DNA from: Butyrivibrio sp. INlla16
Lineage (GTDB): Bacteria > Bacillota > Clostridia > Lachnospirales > Lachnospiraceae
Reading direction: 5' to 3'
Assembly: GCF_900104155.1 (NCBI RefSeq)
Contig: NZ_FMYB01000014.1
Location: forward strand, 1-64,000
Length of the DNA: 64,000 nt
The notes below the pieces were generated by a model. The model saw nothing but the letters and a program-made list of their open reading frames with translations, was not told the DNA's origin and did not search any database. This document shows, in pieces, positions 36,987-46,272 of the stretch. Positions within the stretch are counted from its first letter, which is position 1, and each line of letters begins with the position of its first letter. Both the position numbers and the translations under genes were made by a program.

Positions 36987-37757
36987 ATGACAAACTATTT
37001 TCACGAAAGAAAGGAGTATCTAAGCAGGTTACTCGAAAAAAACAAAAACGAAGTTAAAGCATTGCCAGCCGGAACGCTGGTCATGTATGACCACGGTAAA
37101 AAATGGTATCGTCAGGAAAAGTCAAAAAAGGGCGGCTATGTGCGCACATATATCCAGAAAAAAGATGAGGAGCTGGCTGCTTTGCTTGCGAGAAAGACAC
37201 TACTTGTAAATTCCATCACTGATGCTGAAAATGAGTTGGCAGCCATTGATGCATATTTGAAAACAAGAAAACCGGGGAAGCTTAAGAATATCGAGGCCCC
37301 GACTTCTGCATACATTACTCTTCTAAAGCCGGAATTTCCATGGTTGGCGGATGATGACTATCCAAGAAATCAAAATCACCCCGAAGCACTTACCATCAAA
37401 GCGCCAAAAGGGCAATTCGTGCGTTCAAAGTCAGAAGCGATAATTGCGTATTCGCTGTATGAAAATCACTTGCAATACAGGTATGAATGTGGCTTGGAAA
37501 TATGTGATGTGATGGTCTATCCCGATTTCACGATAAAGCATCCATTAACCGGCAAGGTTTTCATCTGGGAACACTTCGGACTTGCAGATCAGCCGTCCTA
37601 TCAAAACAATATGTGCAGCAAAATCAGAAATTATATAAACGCTGGGTATGTACCAGGCGATAACCTGATATTAACCTATGAAACAAAGGACTGTCCTCTT
37701 GATATCAGTTATGTTCAGGGAGTAATCAATTTGTATTTCGGACCGTTGGAAAATTGA
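36987..37757 (+). CDS. PD-(D/E)XK nuclease-like protein
   Basis: The 256-residue product starts at the ATG with AGGAAGG five bases upstream. The N-terminal half is helical (YLSRLLEKNKNEVKALPAGT, then a basic YRQEKSKKGGYVRTYIQKK). The C-terminal half reads FVRSKSEAIIAYSLYEN, YPDFTI, FIWEHFG and SKIRNYINAGYVPGDNLILT, a pattern I associate with restriction-endonuclease-like proteins common in Lachnospiraceae. Candidate active-site residues are E150, D180 and E195-H196; the usual ExK lysine is not obvious (K212 may substitute). The gene opens a plus-strand islet between repeat copies B and C. DNA cleavage is an inference. Confidence 0.6.
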   Translation: MTNYFHERKEYLSRLLEKNKNEVKALPAGTLVMYDHGKKWYRQEKSKKGGYVRTYIQKKDEELAALLARKTLLVNSITDAENELAAIDAYLKTRKPGKLKNIEAPTSAYITLLKPEFPWLADDDYPRNQNHPEALTIKAPKGQFVRSKSEAIIAYSLYENHLQYRYECGLEICDVMVYPDFTIKHPLTGKVFIWEHFGLADQPSYQNNMCSKIRNYINAGYVPGDNLILTYETKDCPLDISYVQGVINLYFGPLEN

Positions 37758-37782
37758 CTGCATAATCAATTCATTTATCTGA

Positions 37783-37788
37783 TATAAT
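37783..37788 (+). promoter_or_regulatory. Extended -10 box upstream of the 100-residue ORF
   Basis: TGATATAAT gives a TG-extended TATAAT at 37783-37788. No good -35 hexamer lies at 17 bases. Confidence 0.45.
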
Positions 37789-37885
37789 ATGTAATAGATG
37801 TGATTGTTTTAGCGACTAATATCTATCTGTTTTCAGAAAAGAGTTTGGTCGCGCTAACGGTGCCGGCAATACAGGAGGGGGTATT

Positions 37886-38188
37886 ATGTATATTGCGATG
37901 CATTGTATTAATGCAAACAATTCCGAACTGGATGAGATTTGCAAGTTTTACGGAATTCACTACGACAACATGTACAAATCATGTGTGATATCTACCGATC
38001 ACCAGCATCATGATTTTGTAGTATCTATGCTAGAGGAAGATTACAAGAATTTCTATCGCCAGGTTCTTACGGCGCTTGCTGCTGAAGGCGGCCAGGTTAT
38101 GGAGATTACCAAAGGCAAGGTTTTCAGGTGCAGGAAAAATGAAATCAGGCACGGTGAAAATCAAAAGTGCGAGATTAAAAGATTGTAA
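37886..38188 (+). CDS. Small protein of unknown function
   Basis: A 100-residue protein (YIAMHCINANNSELDEICKF at the start) has no family I recognise. It has clustered His and Asp in ISTDHQHHDF, no membrane segment and no signal peptide. AGGAGGGGG stands just upstream of the ATG, and a terminator follows, so it is probably real. It is the middle gene of the islet. Confidence 0.65.
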   Translation: MYIAMHCINANNSELDEICKFYGIHYDNMYKSCVISTDHQHHDFVVSMLEEDYKNFYRQVLTALAAEGGQVMEITKGKVFRCRKNEIRHGENQKCEIKRL

Positions 38189-38220
38189 TTCATTTTAAAA
38201 TGAGATCGAAAAGATCACTG

Positions 38221-38249
38221 AAAGAGACCGAAAAAAGGTCTCTTTTTCT
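38221..38249 (+). terminator. Terminator after the 100-residue ORF
   Basis: AAAGAGACC (38221-38229) pairs with GGTCTCTTT (38237-38245) around seven bases and runs into a T-rich tail. Confidence 0.85.
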
Positions 38250-38420
38250 TTGCCTTTTTATTGAATGAAAAAAGGCGTTGTGCTAGAATTTCCAAATGAG
38301 GGAGCTAATTTAAAAGACTTTTTACTGTCATTGGGAAATCTAATCTATATATTTCCGGGCATTCGTCCGCTCTTTTCCTTGTCAGCAAAAAGCAAAATGT
38401 TTTATGGAGGAAATATTAAG

Positions 38421-40106
38421 ATGTATGAAAAAAGATTTGATCCTATGACAGGAAAACCGCTTAACCCGGATTCTGTCAATCAGCAGGCTGAAAATCAACA
38501 GCCTGCCAATCAGCAACCAATCAATCAACAGACTTACGGAACACAGCAGACCTATGGACCCCAGCAGACTTACGGAATGCCGCAGAATAATGCTACCCAG
38601 CAGACCTACAGTGCGCCGCAGAATTACACATACGATCCTGCAGCAATCGAGAAGGCACAGTCAGATAAGAACAAGAAGCTTGCTTATGTGCTTCTTGGAG
38701 TTTGCGCTGTTTTATTTATGGTAGTTCTTGGCTTTGGTGCGTTTACTGTCATGAAGTTTTTTGCTAAGAATTCTTCCGGCAGCGATGCAGATCAGAGAAT
38801 AGAAGCAGAGTCAGAGGAGCCGGAAACCGATGAATTTGCTTTTGATGAAGAAGGTACCACTGAGGAAGTTACAGATGAAAATGCTACTGATGAAGCTGCT
38901 ATAGAAGAAGTGCCGGGGCTTCAAATGATAGAGGAACCTAACGCTGAAGATTTCCTGAGTGAAGATACGGATTCTTATACAGAAGAGGATTATACCCAGA
39001 CTGGTTCTGCAGCGGAGACTGTTCCGGAAAATATCTACAATCTGTATACTGTTCAGTTGGGAGATGATACCTACCATATTCCTGCTAAATTAACTGATTT
39101 TCTTGAAAAGGGCTGGACTCTCCCGGATGAGAAGACAGCGCAGGAGGTCCTTGCCAATCGTGAGATGGCCTCTGTTGAACTGTATTCTCCCGATGGCAGT
39201 AACAACTACTTAGACGTGGACGTTACGAATTTTGATGTTAATTCGCAGGCACTCAGAGACTGCTATGTTTCAAAAATAAGTCTTGATGACTATGTAACTG
39301 AAAAAACAGGCATAGAATTTAAATCCTATAATGGTGACTTGGTAGTTGGTAAGAGTACCAGGGATGACATAATTGCTGCCGCGGGAGAGCCGAGTGACGT
39401 AATAGATAGCGCTGGCCATATATCGCTTTTCTATGAAGGAATAGCTGAGACATATCTTGGATCAGAGGTTATATATTATTTGGATGAAAACGATGTGCTG
39501 GACTATGCTGTTGTTCGAAGCGATAATGCTCCGGAAGATTTCGTAGCTACTGAGATAAGTGATGAAGCACCTGCTTATCTTGACCAGTATGTGGCTCCTA
39601 CATCTCTTGGAAATGATCCTTTCTCAGGTAATTACAAGCTTGATGGAGTACTTTACAATCTTCCGACTCCTTTCTATGAGATCACTAATAATGGATGGGA
39701 TTATCCCGGAAATCCTGATGAAATAGTTGAAGCGGGCCAGATGTATAGTGTTCGTTTCGACAAAGGTGACAGGAGCCTTTATGCAACGGTTTACAATCCC
39801 TCTGAAGAGGCTACATATCTTAAGTATTCGATGATCATCAGTGTCAGTGACCCGAGAGGTCTTAGTGCTAACGATTTAGAGTTCCCGGGAGGACTGTCCG
39901 GATCCATAACAGAGGAACAGCTTCTGACATATTTGGATAAAAACGGAATCACTAACTATGACTATAACAAGGGACCCGGATGCTACCATATATATTTCGA
40001 TCAGACCGGTAACGTCAGAAGTATGGCGAATGACTGGTATCAGATTTTTGCAGACGGAAATGAAATAATCGACATTGAAATGCAGAACTACGGATGGCTT
40101 AAGTAA
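38421..40106 (+). CDS. Membrane-anchored extracytoplasmic protein with duplicated domain
   Basis: The product has 561 residues from the ATG at 38421 (GGAGG ten bases upstream); the frame extends to 38265, but without a comparable site. The N-terminus carries a DPMTGKPLNPD stretch and Gln-rich QQTYG repeats (about 20-70), then one membrane helix (AYVLLGVCAVLFMVVLGFGA, about 87-110) and an acidic linker. The outer part holds two related modules (TYHIPAKLTDFLEKGWTLPD and VLYNLPTPFYEITNNGWDYP). TRDDIIAAAGEPSDV resembles BamE/SmpA-type modules. The function is unknown. Proteins of this layout are common in Lachnospiraceae. It is the last islet gene. Confidence 0.75.
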   Translation: MYEKRFDPMTGKPLNPDSVNQQAENQQPANQQPINQQTYGTQQTYGPQQTYGMPQNNATQQTYSAPQNYTYDPAAIEKAQSDKNKKLAYVLLGVCAVLFMVVLGFGAFTVMKFFAKNSSGSDADQRIEAESEEPETDEFAFDEEGTTEEVTDENATDEAAIEEVPGLQMIEEPNAEDFLSEDTDSYTEEDYTQTGSAAETVPENIYNLYTVQLGDDTYHIPAKLTDFLEKGWTLPDEKTAQEVLANREMASVELYSPDGSNNYLDVDVTNFDVNSQALRDCYVSKISLDDYVTEKTGIEFKSYNGDLVVGKSTRDDIIAAAGEPSDVIDSAGHISLFYEGIAETYLGSEVIYYLDENDVLDYAVVRSDNAPEDFVATEISDEAPAYLDQYVAPTSLGNDPFSGNYKLDGVLYNLPTPFYEITNNGWDYPGNPDEIVEAGQMYSVRFDKGDRSLYATVYNPSEEATYLKYSMIISVSDPRGLSANDLEFPGGLSGSITEEQLLTYLDKNGITNYDYNKGPGCYHIYFDQTGNVRSMANDWYQIFADGNEIIDIEMQNYGWLK

Positions 40107-40153
40107 GCGAAATAAAGATCATCAAGGAAGAGACTTATCATGTAAATGATACG

Positions 40154-40190
40154 AGAGACCTATACTATAAGGGTATGGGTCTCTTTTTTT
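40154..40190 (+). terminator. Terminator of the islet membrane-protein gene
   Basis: GAGACCTATAC (40155-40165) pairs over 11 bp, with one G-T pair, with GTATGGGTCTC (40173-40183), followed by seven T. Confidence 0.92.
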
Positions 40191-40302
40191 GTAATCTATT
40201 TCTGAGATACAGCTTCTGCCGTTACTTCTGGGAATTTGTTTTGCCTGGTTTTTGGAATTCAGCCAGGACTAGTCCAGTGGGCCTCCTAGTTCTCCTCCAG
40301 TA

Positions 40303-40545
40303 AAAAAGTAAATATCACAGCGTTTTTGCCATTTTGGTATACGTTTTCAGCACTTTTCAGAGCCTTCTGGCAAGTATTTGTAAATGAGAAGCCATTTTCA
40401 GCAATTTGGTACCCATGATTTCTCAAAATAGGTATACCAAAATGAAAAAATCGGTGTTCTATTTACTTTTCTCGTGAAAACACCCTCTAAAACCGCCCAA
40501 AATGTATACCAAAATAGGAAAAGCCCGCGTTTATTTACTTTTCCC
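40303..40545. repeat. Dispersed four-module repeat, copy C (inverted relative to B)
   Basis: The forward modules are GTAAATATCACAGCG...TTTTGGTATACG and TTTGTAAATGAGAAGCC...ATTTGGTACCC. The inverted modules are GGTATACCAAAATG...CTATTTAC and GTATACCAAAATAGG...TTATTTAC. The TTTGTAAAT...GGTACCC module is nearly identical to the reverse complement of the one in copy B, so B and C form an inverted pair 3.5 kb apart. A 10-base tandem duplication (AATAACCATG) follows at 40550. The rest of 40546-40690 shows only GATGC/GCATC and CCTGATCAGG palindromes. Confidence 0.8.
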
Positions 40546-40690
40546 AAGAATAACCATGAATAACCATGAACATGTCGCGGGAATAGCGCCTGATCAGGAT
40601 GCAAGTAGCATCGCGAACAAGCTAAACAAGAAGTGCATGAAAAAGCAGCACTTAAGCATAGCAAAAGTACTGCCGCGAACAAATCATACA

Positions 40691-41650
40691 TTACTCCAGA
40701 TTCTCTGCGAAGTTGCCGAAAATCCTGATGTCGGTTACGGTGCACATCAGCGCCTCCATAACTCTGTTCATGTCCTCCATCATAAGGTCTCCCGTGAATT
40801 CCGCAAAAAACATATACTGCCACTTCTGCTCGGGAATCGGGCGGGACTCTAGCCTTACAAGGTTTAGACCGTAGATTCTGAAAACCGTGAGCGCCTCGTG
40901 AAGTGCACCGGCCTTGTGCTCGGTTCTAAAGCTGATACATATCTTGTTTCTGCCCTCGCGAAGCTCCATTCTGGGAGATACAACCACAAATCTTGTGGTG
41001 TTGGTGCGGTTGGTATTGATACCTTCCTTGATGATCTTAAGGCCATAGATCTCGGCGGCACGCGATGAACAGATTGCAGCCTTGGTCTTATCTCCAAGCT
41101 CGGCAACCATTCTCGCACTGCCCGCGGTGTCAGCCTGCGGCACACGAACCCAATCCCTGTGCTCATTTAAAAACTGCTCGCACTGGAATATTCCCTGCTC
41201 ATGTGAGAAAACTGTCTGAATATCAGACATCTCCGCATCCGGAAGAACCATCAGACTGTGCTTTACCCTGACTGTGGTTTCGCCCACCATGTAGCACTCG
41301 TACTGAGCAAGCAGGTCATACACCTGGCGAATCGCACCGGTTGAAGAATTCTCTATAGGAAGAACCGCGTAGTCAGCCGCTCCGCTCTTCAATGCTTCAA
41401 AAGTGTCCTCAAAGTGCACGAGTCCTTCGCTGTTTACATCTTTTCCAAAAAAATCAATTGCAGCCATCTCGCTATAAGCACCGGGCTCACCCTGGTAGAC
41501 TACCTTGGGGTTCTGCACAGGCTCCCTGACACCGGCAAGTGCGCTGTCCAAAAGCTCGCAGGCGCCGTCGCTCTCGCCGAGCTTTCGCTCCACGCGCTCA
41601 CGGAGCTGGGTTATGTATTTTTCGTTGATTATCTGAATCTCGTCCATCAT
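40691..41650 (-). CDS. pheA: Prephenate dehydratase with ACT domain
   Basis: This 319-residue enzyme converts prephenate to phenylpyruvate. It has VVYQGEPGAYSEMAA, the LPIENSSTGAI segment and the catalytic NTTRFVVVS motif. The C-terminal ACT domain carries ESRPIPEQKW, which senses phenylalanine. The first 50 residues look like a shortened chorismate-mutase-type helix, too short to be a full AroQ domain. Its start overlaps the mfd stop by four bases, so it is translationally coupled to mfd. Confidence 0.9.
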   Translation of the reverse strand: MMDEIQIINEKYITQLRERVERKLGESDGACELLDSALAGVREPVQNPKVVYQGEPGAYSEMAAIDFFGKDVNSEGLVHFEDTFEALKSGAADYAVLPIENSSTGAIRQVYDLLAQYECYMVGETTVRVKHSLMVLPDAEMSDIQTVFSHEQGIFQCEQFLNEHRDWVRVPQADTAGSARMVAELGDKTKAAICSSRAAEIYGLKIIKEGINTNRTNTTRFVVVSPRMELREGRNKICISFRTEHKAGALHEALTVFRIYGLNLVRLESRPIPEQKWQYMFFAEFTGDLMMEDMNRVMEALMCTVTDIRIFGNFAENLE

Positions 41651-44600
41651 ACCTCCGACAAAACTTCCATCTTCTCCACAATCTCCTCCACATCCAAAAG
41701 CAGCTGTTTCTCGGCCTGCTTGGGATTATTGTCCTTCACATACTTATATAAGAACAGCGAATAGGATGCGGGGCGGAAGGTAATCTTACCCTCGCAGCTC
41801 TCGATAAATGCGGGGATGTTCTCCGCCTTGAGTCTTGCATTGTTGTTCATCTTGATGGCAACCTCGCCGTTGCCGCCCTTAATCTCAAGGATGTAGAGTT
41901 TATGTGCCTTCTCGCGGACAAGCGATATTCTGATCAGATTGTCCACCGACTCAGGCAGCTCGCCGAAGCGATCCCTCAGCTCATCGCGCATATCATCGCG
42001 GTCGCCCTCGTTCTCGATTCCGGCAATTCTCTTGTATATCTCGAGCTTCTGCTCTTCATTAACAATATACTCACTCGGAATGAATGCATCAACATCGATA
42101 TCGACACTTGTGGAAAAATCTTCCAGAAGGGCATCCTTCTCTTCGCCCTTCTTGCGTCTGACAGCCTCTCCGAGCATTTTGCAGTAAAGATCATATCCGA
42201 CTGAAGCCATGTGTCCGGACTGGCTCTTTCCGAGAAGATTTCCGGCGCCTCTGATTTCAAGGTCTCGCATCGCAATCTTAAAGCCGGAGCCGAGATCCGT
42301 GAACTCACGAATTGCAGACAGCCTCTTTTCCGCAACCTCTCTCAGCATCTTGTTTCTCTTGTACATAAGAAAAGCGTAGGCGGTTCTGTTTGATCTTCCG
42401 ACACGGCCTCTTAGCTGATAGAGCTGGGAAAGGCCCATCTGGTCGGAGTCGTGGATAATCATCGTGTTTGCATTGGAGATATCAAGTCCCGTCTCAATAA
42501 TCGTCGTCGAAACCAGCACATTTATCTCGCCGTCTATAAAGTCGTACATGATTCGCTCAAGCTCCGACTCCTTCATCTGCCCGTGTGCAAAGGAGACATT
42601 TACCTCGGGCACCAGCTTCTGAATTCTCGCCGCAACATCCGCGATGTCATTAACGCGGTTATAAACATAGTAGACCTGACCGCCGCGCGCCACCTCTCGG
42701 GCAATCGCCTCGCGCACCATCTCGTCGTTGTACTCGCAGACGAAGGTCTGAATCGGCTGTCTGTCCATCGGTGCTTCCTCAAGCACGCTCATGTCCCTGA
42801 TTCCAACCAGTGACATGTGAAGAGTTCTCGGAATAGGCGTTGCGGACAATGTCAGCACGTCCACATTTTCCTTGAGCTTCTTTATCTTTTCCTTATGAGT
42901 TACGCCAAATCTCTGCTCCTCGTCAACGACCAGGAGTCCCAAATCCTTGTAGACCACATCCTTTGATAAAAGTCTGTGCGTTCCGATAACGACATCCACA
43001 AGACCTTTTCGCAGGTCTTCCACAGTCTTCTTCTGCTCGGACGCCGTCCTGAATCTGGACATCATATCGACTCTTACCGGGAAGTCCTTCATTCTCTCCG
43101 TGAAGGTATTGTAATGCTGCTGTGCCAAAATTGTTGTGGGAACAAGTATCGCCACCTGTTTTCCGTCCTGCACCGCCTTGAAAGCTGCGCGGATAGCAAT
43201 CTCCGTCTTGCCAAATCCAACGTCTCCGCAGATAAGTCTGTCCATGATTCGCTCGGATTCCATGTCGGCTTTGGTGTCCGATATAGCGGTCAGCTGATCT
43301 TCTGTCTCATCAAAAGGAAAGGCCTCCTCAAACTCCTGCTGCCAGACAGTGTCTGAACTGAACTGATATCCGTTACTATTCTGCCTCTTCGCATAGAGCT
43401 CGACCAGATCGTCCGCGATCTCCTCAACCGCAGTCCTGACCTTATTCTTCGTGCGCTTCCAGTCGCCGGTTCCAAGCTTGTTGAGCTTCGGCTTTCTCGC
43501 CTTCCCATCGGCCCCGGCATCACCGCTCGCGTACTTCTGTATTACATTGAGGCCCGTCGCAAGCACATAGAGATTACCGCCGTCAGCATAGCTGATCTTG
43601 ATGTAATCCCTGACCACCTTGTCGGTCTCAATCTTCTCAATTCCCTTGTAAATACCAAGCCCATGATCCTCGTGAACCACATAGTCGCCCACCGTCAGAT
43701 CCGAGAAGCCCGAAATCTTCTCGCCGCTGTACTTCGACTTGGAATGCTTTCTCTTTTTCTTCTTATGCTCCGTGAAAATATCGCTCTCTGAAATCACCGC
43801 GAATTTCAAGTCGGTATACTCAAACCCCTTGAGGATTCTGCCGTAGTAGGTCATTATCTCCCCGGGCTGAAGCTCGCGCATCGGATTCTCACTGTAAAAA
43901 GCGGTAACGCTCTGGTCTCGAAGATCCTCGACAATTCTCTTGGCTCTCGTGCGGGATCCTGAGAGGATAAGCACCCGGTAACCATTTTTCGCAAAGCCCT
44001 TGAGGTCGTGTACCAGCGACTCAAAGCTGTTGTTATAGGGTGCTATGCTTCTTGCGTGTACCTCGGTGCTGATATCGGGCTCAAACTCGTTCAGTCCCTT
44101 GGGAGCTGCAAGCGCCGAGAGCATTATGCGTCTGGTGCTCTTCATCCTCGCGATGCACTCGTCCTTCGAATACAGAAGGTCCATCTGAGACGGCAGCGCA
44201 TAGCCGTTCTCTGACCTGTGGATCATGCTCTCCCTGAATTCGTTCTCCACCGCCGATGCGTGCTCAAGCACATGGAGCGGTTCATCTATGAAAACACAGG
44301 ATTTTCCGGCAGGGAAAAGCTCCAGGAAAGTCACGGTCTCATCGTAAAAATATCTTATATAACTCTCGAGATTCACCTCTAGTTCAAGCTCTGTCAGCTC
44401 TTCCTTAAGTTCCTCGAATGAAGTCTTTATGCGGTGCGCCGCCTCAGTCTTGAATTCCTCGCGAAGCTTTTCATAGACGAGCTTCGTCTCGGCCTCCATC
44501 TTTTTAAGGCCCTTCGTCTTTTCATCATCCGTCAGGATAATCTCGGCCGCGGGATAAATTTCAATCGATTCGAGTTTGTCTATCGACCTCTGCGTCATGA

Positions 44601-45216
44601 TATCGAAGCTTCTGATGTTCTCGACTTCATCGCCCCAGAGCTCAATTCTGTAGGGATTCTCTTCTGTCAGATCGAACACATCGATGATATCGCCCCTTAC
44701 GGAAAATTCGCCCGGAGCTCCCACCTGATAGACGCGGTTGTATCCGATCCTTGTGAGGATCTTCGCTACCTCGCGCTCGTTAACAGGTTTTCTCTTATCT
44801 ATTTTCAGAATGTTATTCTTGATTATATCTATGGGAATCTGCGGCGTCATCAGACTTGAGAAGGTTGTGACCACAGTAACGGGACGCCCTTCGATGAGGC
44901 GCCTCAAACATTTTATCCTCTCCCTGACGATTTCGTTGGAGTGAACATCTGCCTGGTAGAATATCAGATCCTTCGCGGGATAAACGGTGACATTTCGGTC
45001 GTAAAATCTGTAATCCTCACAGATCTCCTTAACCCGAAGGTCGCTGTAGGTCACGATTATCCTGTACTTGAAGTCCTGCGCAAGTCCGCTGATGAAATGG
45101 AGTTTCTGAGAATCCATACAGCCGGAGACCTCCGCGCAGGCGAAAGGCTTTTCCAGATACTTATTTAGTTTGGTAAATGCCTCCAGTTCTGAAAGAGGCG
45201 CTTCGATTGCTCGCAT
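41647..45216 (-). CDS. mfd: Transcription-repair coupling factor Mfd
   Basis: Mfd removes stalled RNA polymerase and recruits UvrA. The 1189-residue protein has the UvrB-like N-terminal part, the RNAP-interaction domain (VGDYVVHEDHGLGIYKGI) and the SF2 translocase with Walker A LICGDVGFGKTEIAIRAAFKA, DEEQRFGV, SATPIPRTLHMSL and the RecG-like GRVGRSNR. The C-terminal D7 module is present. It starts seven bases after pth ends. The pth-mfd order is common in Firmicutes. Confidence 0.97.
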   Translation of the reverse strand: MRAIEAPLSELEAFTKLNKYLEKPFACAEVSGCMDSQKLHFISGLAQDFKYRIIVTYSDLRVKEICEDYRFYDRNVTVYPAKDLIFYQADVHSNEIVRERIKCLRRLIEGRPVTVVTTFSSLMTPQIPIDIIKNNILKIDKRKPVNEREVAKILTRIGYNRVYQVGAPGEFSVRGDIIDVFDLTEENPYRIELWGDEVENIRSFDIMTQRSIDKLESIEIYPAAEIILTDDEKTKGLKKMEAETKLVYEKLREEFKTEAAHRIKTSFEELKEELTELELEVNLESYIRYFYDETVTFLELFPAGKSCVFIDEPLHVLEHASAVENEFRESMIHRSENGYALPSQMDLLYSKDECIARMKSTRRIMLSALAAPKGLNEFEPDISTEVHARSIAPYNNSFESLVHDLKGFAKNGYRVLILSGSRTRAKRIVEDLRDQSVTAFYSENPMRELQPGEIMTYYGRILKGFEYTDLKFAVISESDIFTEHKKKKRKHSKSKYSGEKISGFSDLTVGDYVVHEDHGLGIYKGIEKIETDKVVRDYIKISYADGGNLYVLATGLNVIQKYASGDAGADGKARKPKLNKLGTGDWKRTKNKVRTAVEEIADDLVELYAKRQNSNGYQFSSDTVWQQEFEEAFPFDETEDQLTAISDTKADMESERIMDRLICGDVGFGKTEIAIRAAFKAVQDGKQVAILVPTTILAQQHYNTFTERMKDFPVRVDMMSRFRTASEQKKTVEDLRKGLVDVVIGTHRLLSKDVVYKDLGLLVVDEEQRFGVTHKEKIKKLKENVDVLTLSATPIPRTLHMSLVGIRDMSVLEEAPMDRQPIQTFVCEYNDEMVREAIAREVARGGQVYYVYNRVNDIADVAARIQKLVPEVNVSFAHGQMKESELERIMYDFIDGEINVLVSTTIIETGLDISNANTMIIHDSDQMGLSQLYQLRGRVGRSNRTAYAFLMYKRNKMLREVAEKRLSAIREFTDLGSGFKIAMRDLEIRGAGNLLGKSQSGHMASVGYDLYCKMLGEAVRRKKGEEKDALLEDFSTSVDIDVDAFIPSEYIVNEEQKLEIYKRIAGIENEGDRDDMRDELRDRFGELPESVDNLIRISLVREKAHKLYILEIKGGNGEVAIKMNNNARLKAENIPAFIESCEGKITFRPASYSLFLYKYVKDNNPKQAEKQLLLDVEEIVEKMEVLSEV

Positions 45217-45223
45217 TTTTACC

Positions 45224-45799
45224 TCATTCTGGTTTGTATCCGTTCCACTTATTCATAGCACTGCTGACGCCATCTTCCATGATCACTCGGACGGCGTCGG
45301 CTGCGTGGTCCATTGCTTCCATAACAAGAGCTGTGTCCTCGTCGTCGAAGTGTCCGAGAACCCAGTCTGCAAGGTCTATGCGGGGTGGCTTCTTGCCGAC
45401 TCCGACTCTGACACGCGCGAACTCATCGTGGCCGAGCTGCGCGATTATATTCTTAAGACCGTTGTGACCGCCGGCACTGCCGCTGGGGCGCACTCTGATG
45501 CGACCGGGATCAAGGTCGATGTCGTCGGAGAGCACGATGAGCTCAGTCTTCGTATCGATCTTGAAGTAGTCCGCAACGGGCCTTATGGATTCTCCGCTGA
45601 GATTCATGTAGGTCAGGGGCTTTAGAAGGATTACCTTTTCGGAGCCGATTCTGCCCTTTCCGTACATACCCTTGAACTTCATCTCGGTCAGGTCTATATC
45701 ATATTTTTCTGATAAAACATCTATTACGCCAAAGCCAACGTTGTGGCGGGTGGCGTTGTATTTTCGCTCGGGGTTTCCGAGGCCTGCGATTAAATACAT
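45224..45799 (-). CDS. pth: Peptidyl-tRNA hydrolase Pth
   Basis: Pth releases peptides from drop-off peptidyl-tRNA. The 191-residue protein starts MYLIAGLGNPERKYNATRHNVGF, with the catalytic His in the RHNVGF motif, and continues with LLKPLTYMNLSGES, DDIDLDPGRIRVRPSGSAGGHNGLK. I reject a longer frame from 45871 that runs through repeat sequence. The ATG at 45799 uses the repeat's GAGG as its ribosome binding site. Confidence 0.95.
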   Translation of the reverse strand: MYLIAGLGNPERKYNATRHNVGFGVIDVLSEKYDIDLTEMKFKGMYGKGRIGSEKVILLKPLTYMNLSGESIRPVADYFKIDTKTELIVLSDDIDLDPGRIRVRPSGSAGGHNGLKNIIAQLGHDEFARVRVGVGKKPPRIDLADWVLGHFDDEDTALVMEAMDHAADAVRVIMEDGVSSAMNKWNGYKPE

Positions 45800-45804
45800 A
45801 AAAA

Positions 45805-45834
45805 TCCTCATTCGGCGCTGAGCGCCACCTTTTA
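45805..45834 (-). repeat. Short REP-like repeat, copy 5 (truncated)
   Basis: TCCTCATTC and the hairpin GGCGCT-GAGCGCC-type stem are kept, while the second hairpin is reduced to CACCTTTT. It provides ATGAGG, the only plausible ribosome binding site, six bases before the pth start. Confidence 0.75.
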
Positions 45835-45846
45835 TAATTAAATAAG

Positions 45847-45868
45847 GAGCAACGAATTCGTCGCTCCC
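45847..45868 (-). terminator. Hairpin after spoVG
   Basis: GGAGCAACG and CGTCGCTCC pair around AATT; on the minus strand the single mismatch becomes a G-U pair. The tail is T-rich but interrupted. Confidence 0.5.
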
Positions 45869-45911
45869 CATATATTAGCACAATTATTCTTTTTGTAGTA
45901 TAAAAACCCGC

Positions 45912-46232
45912 TTAGAAAAGACTTCCCACTCCTGTAGGTGCGGCTTCGTTCTCAATCGGTCTTGAATCGATCACTTCGTCTGAAGCCTCATCGTAAGCCT
46001 TCAGAATGGTATCCTGAAGCAGCCTTCTCGTATCTGAATTAATCGGATGAGCGATGTCACGATACTCTCCATCGACTGACTTTTTGCTGGGCATTGCGAT
46101 AAACAAACCCTTGTCGCCCTCGATCACCTTGATGTCATGAACAACGAACTCATTGTCAATGGTGATTGAAACGATGGCACGCATTTTACCCTGCTTTGCA
46201 ACTTTTCTGACACGAACATCTGTAATATTCAT
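45912..46232 (-). CDS. spoVG: Septation/RNA-binding regulator SpoVG
   Basis: The 106-residue protein begins [23 protein letters not shown] and contains [23 protein letters not shown] and [13 protein letters not shown], the full SpoVG family core. It is a small regulator of septation, virulence or sporulation in different Firmicutes and binds nucleic acid. It does not by itself show that the host sporulates. Confidence 0.96.
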   Translation of the reverse strand: MNITDVRVRKVAKQGKMRAIVSITIDNEFVVHDIKVIEGDKGLFIAMPSKKSVDGEYRDIAHPINSDTRRLLQDTILKAYDEASDEVIDSRPIENEAAPTGVGSLF

Positions 46233-46272
46233 CCTGCTTTGTCCCCCTTTTAGAAATGTAAAAAATGAATAC

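Noticed and set aside
40398-40823. A 141-codon minus-strand frame overlapping pheA as a gene
   Set aside because: Its first 44 codons lie inside pheA in another frame and its last part is repeat sequence; only the piece starting at the pheA stop is kept as a weak finding.
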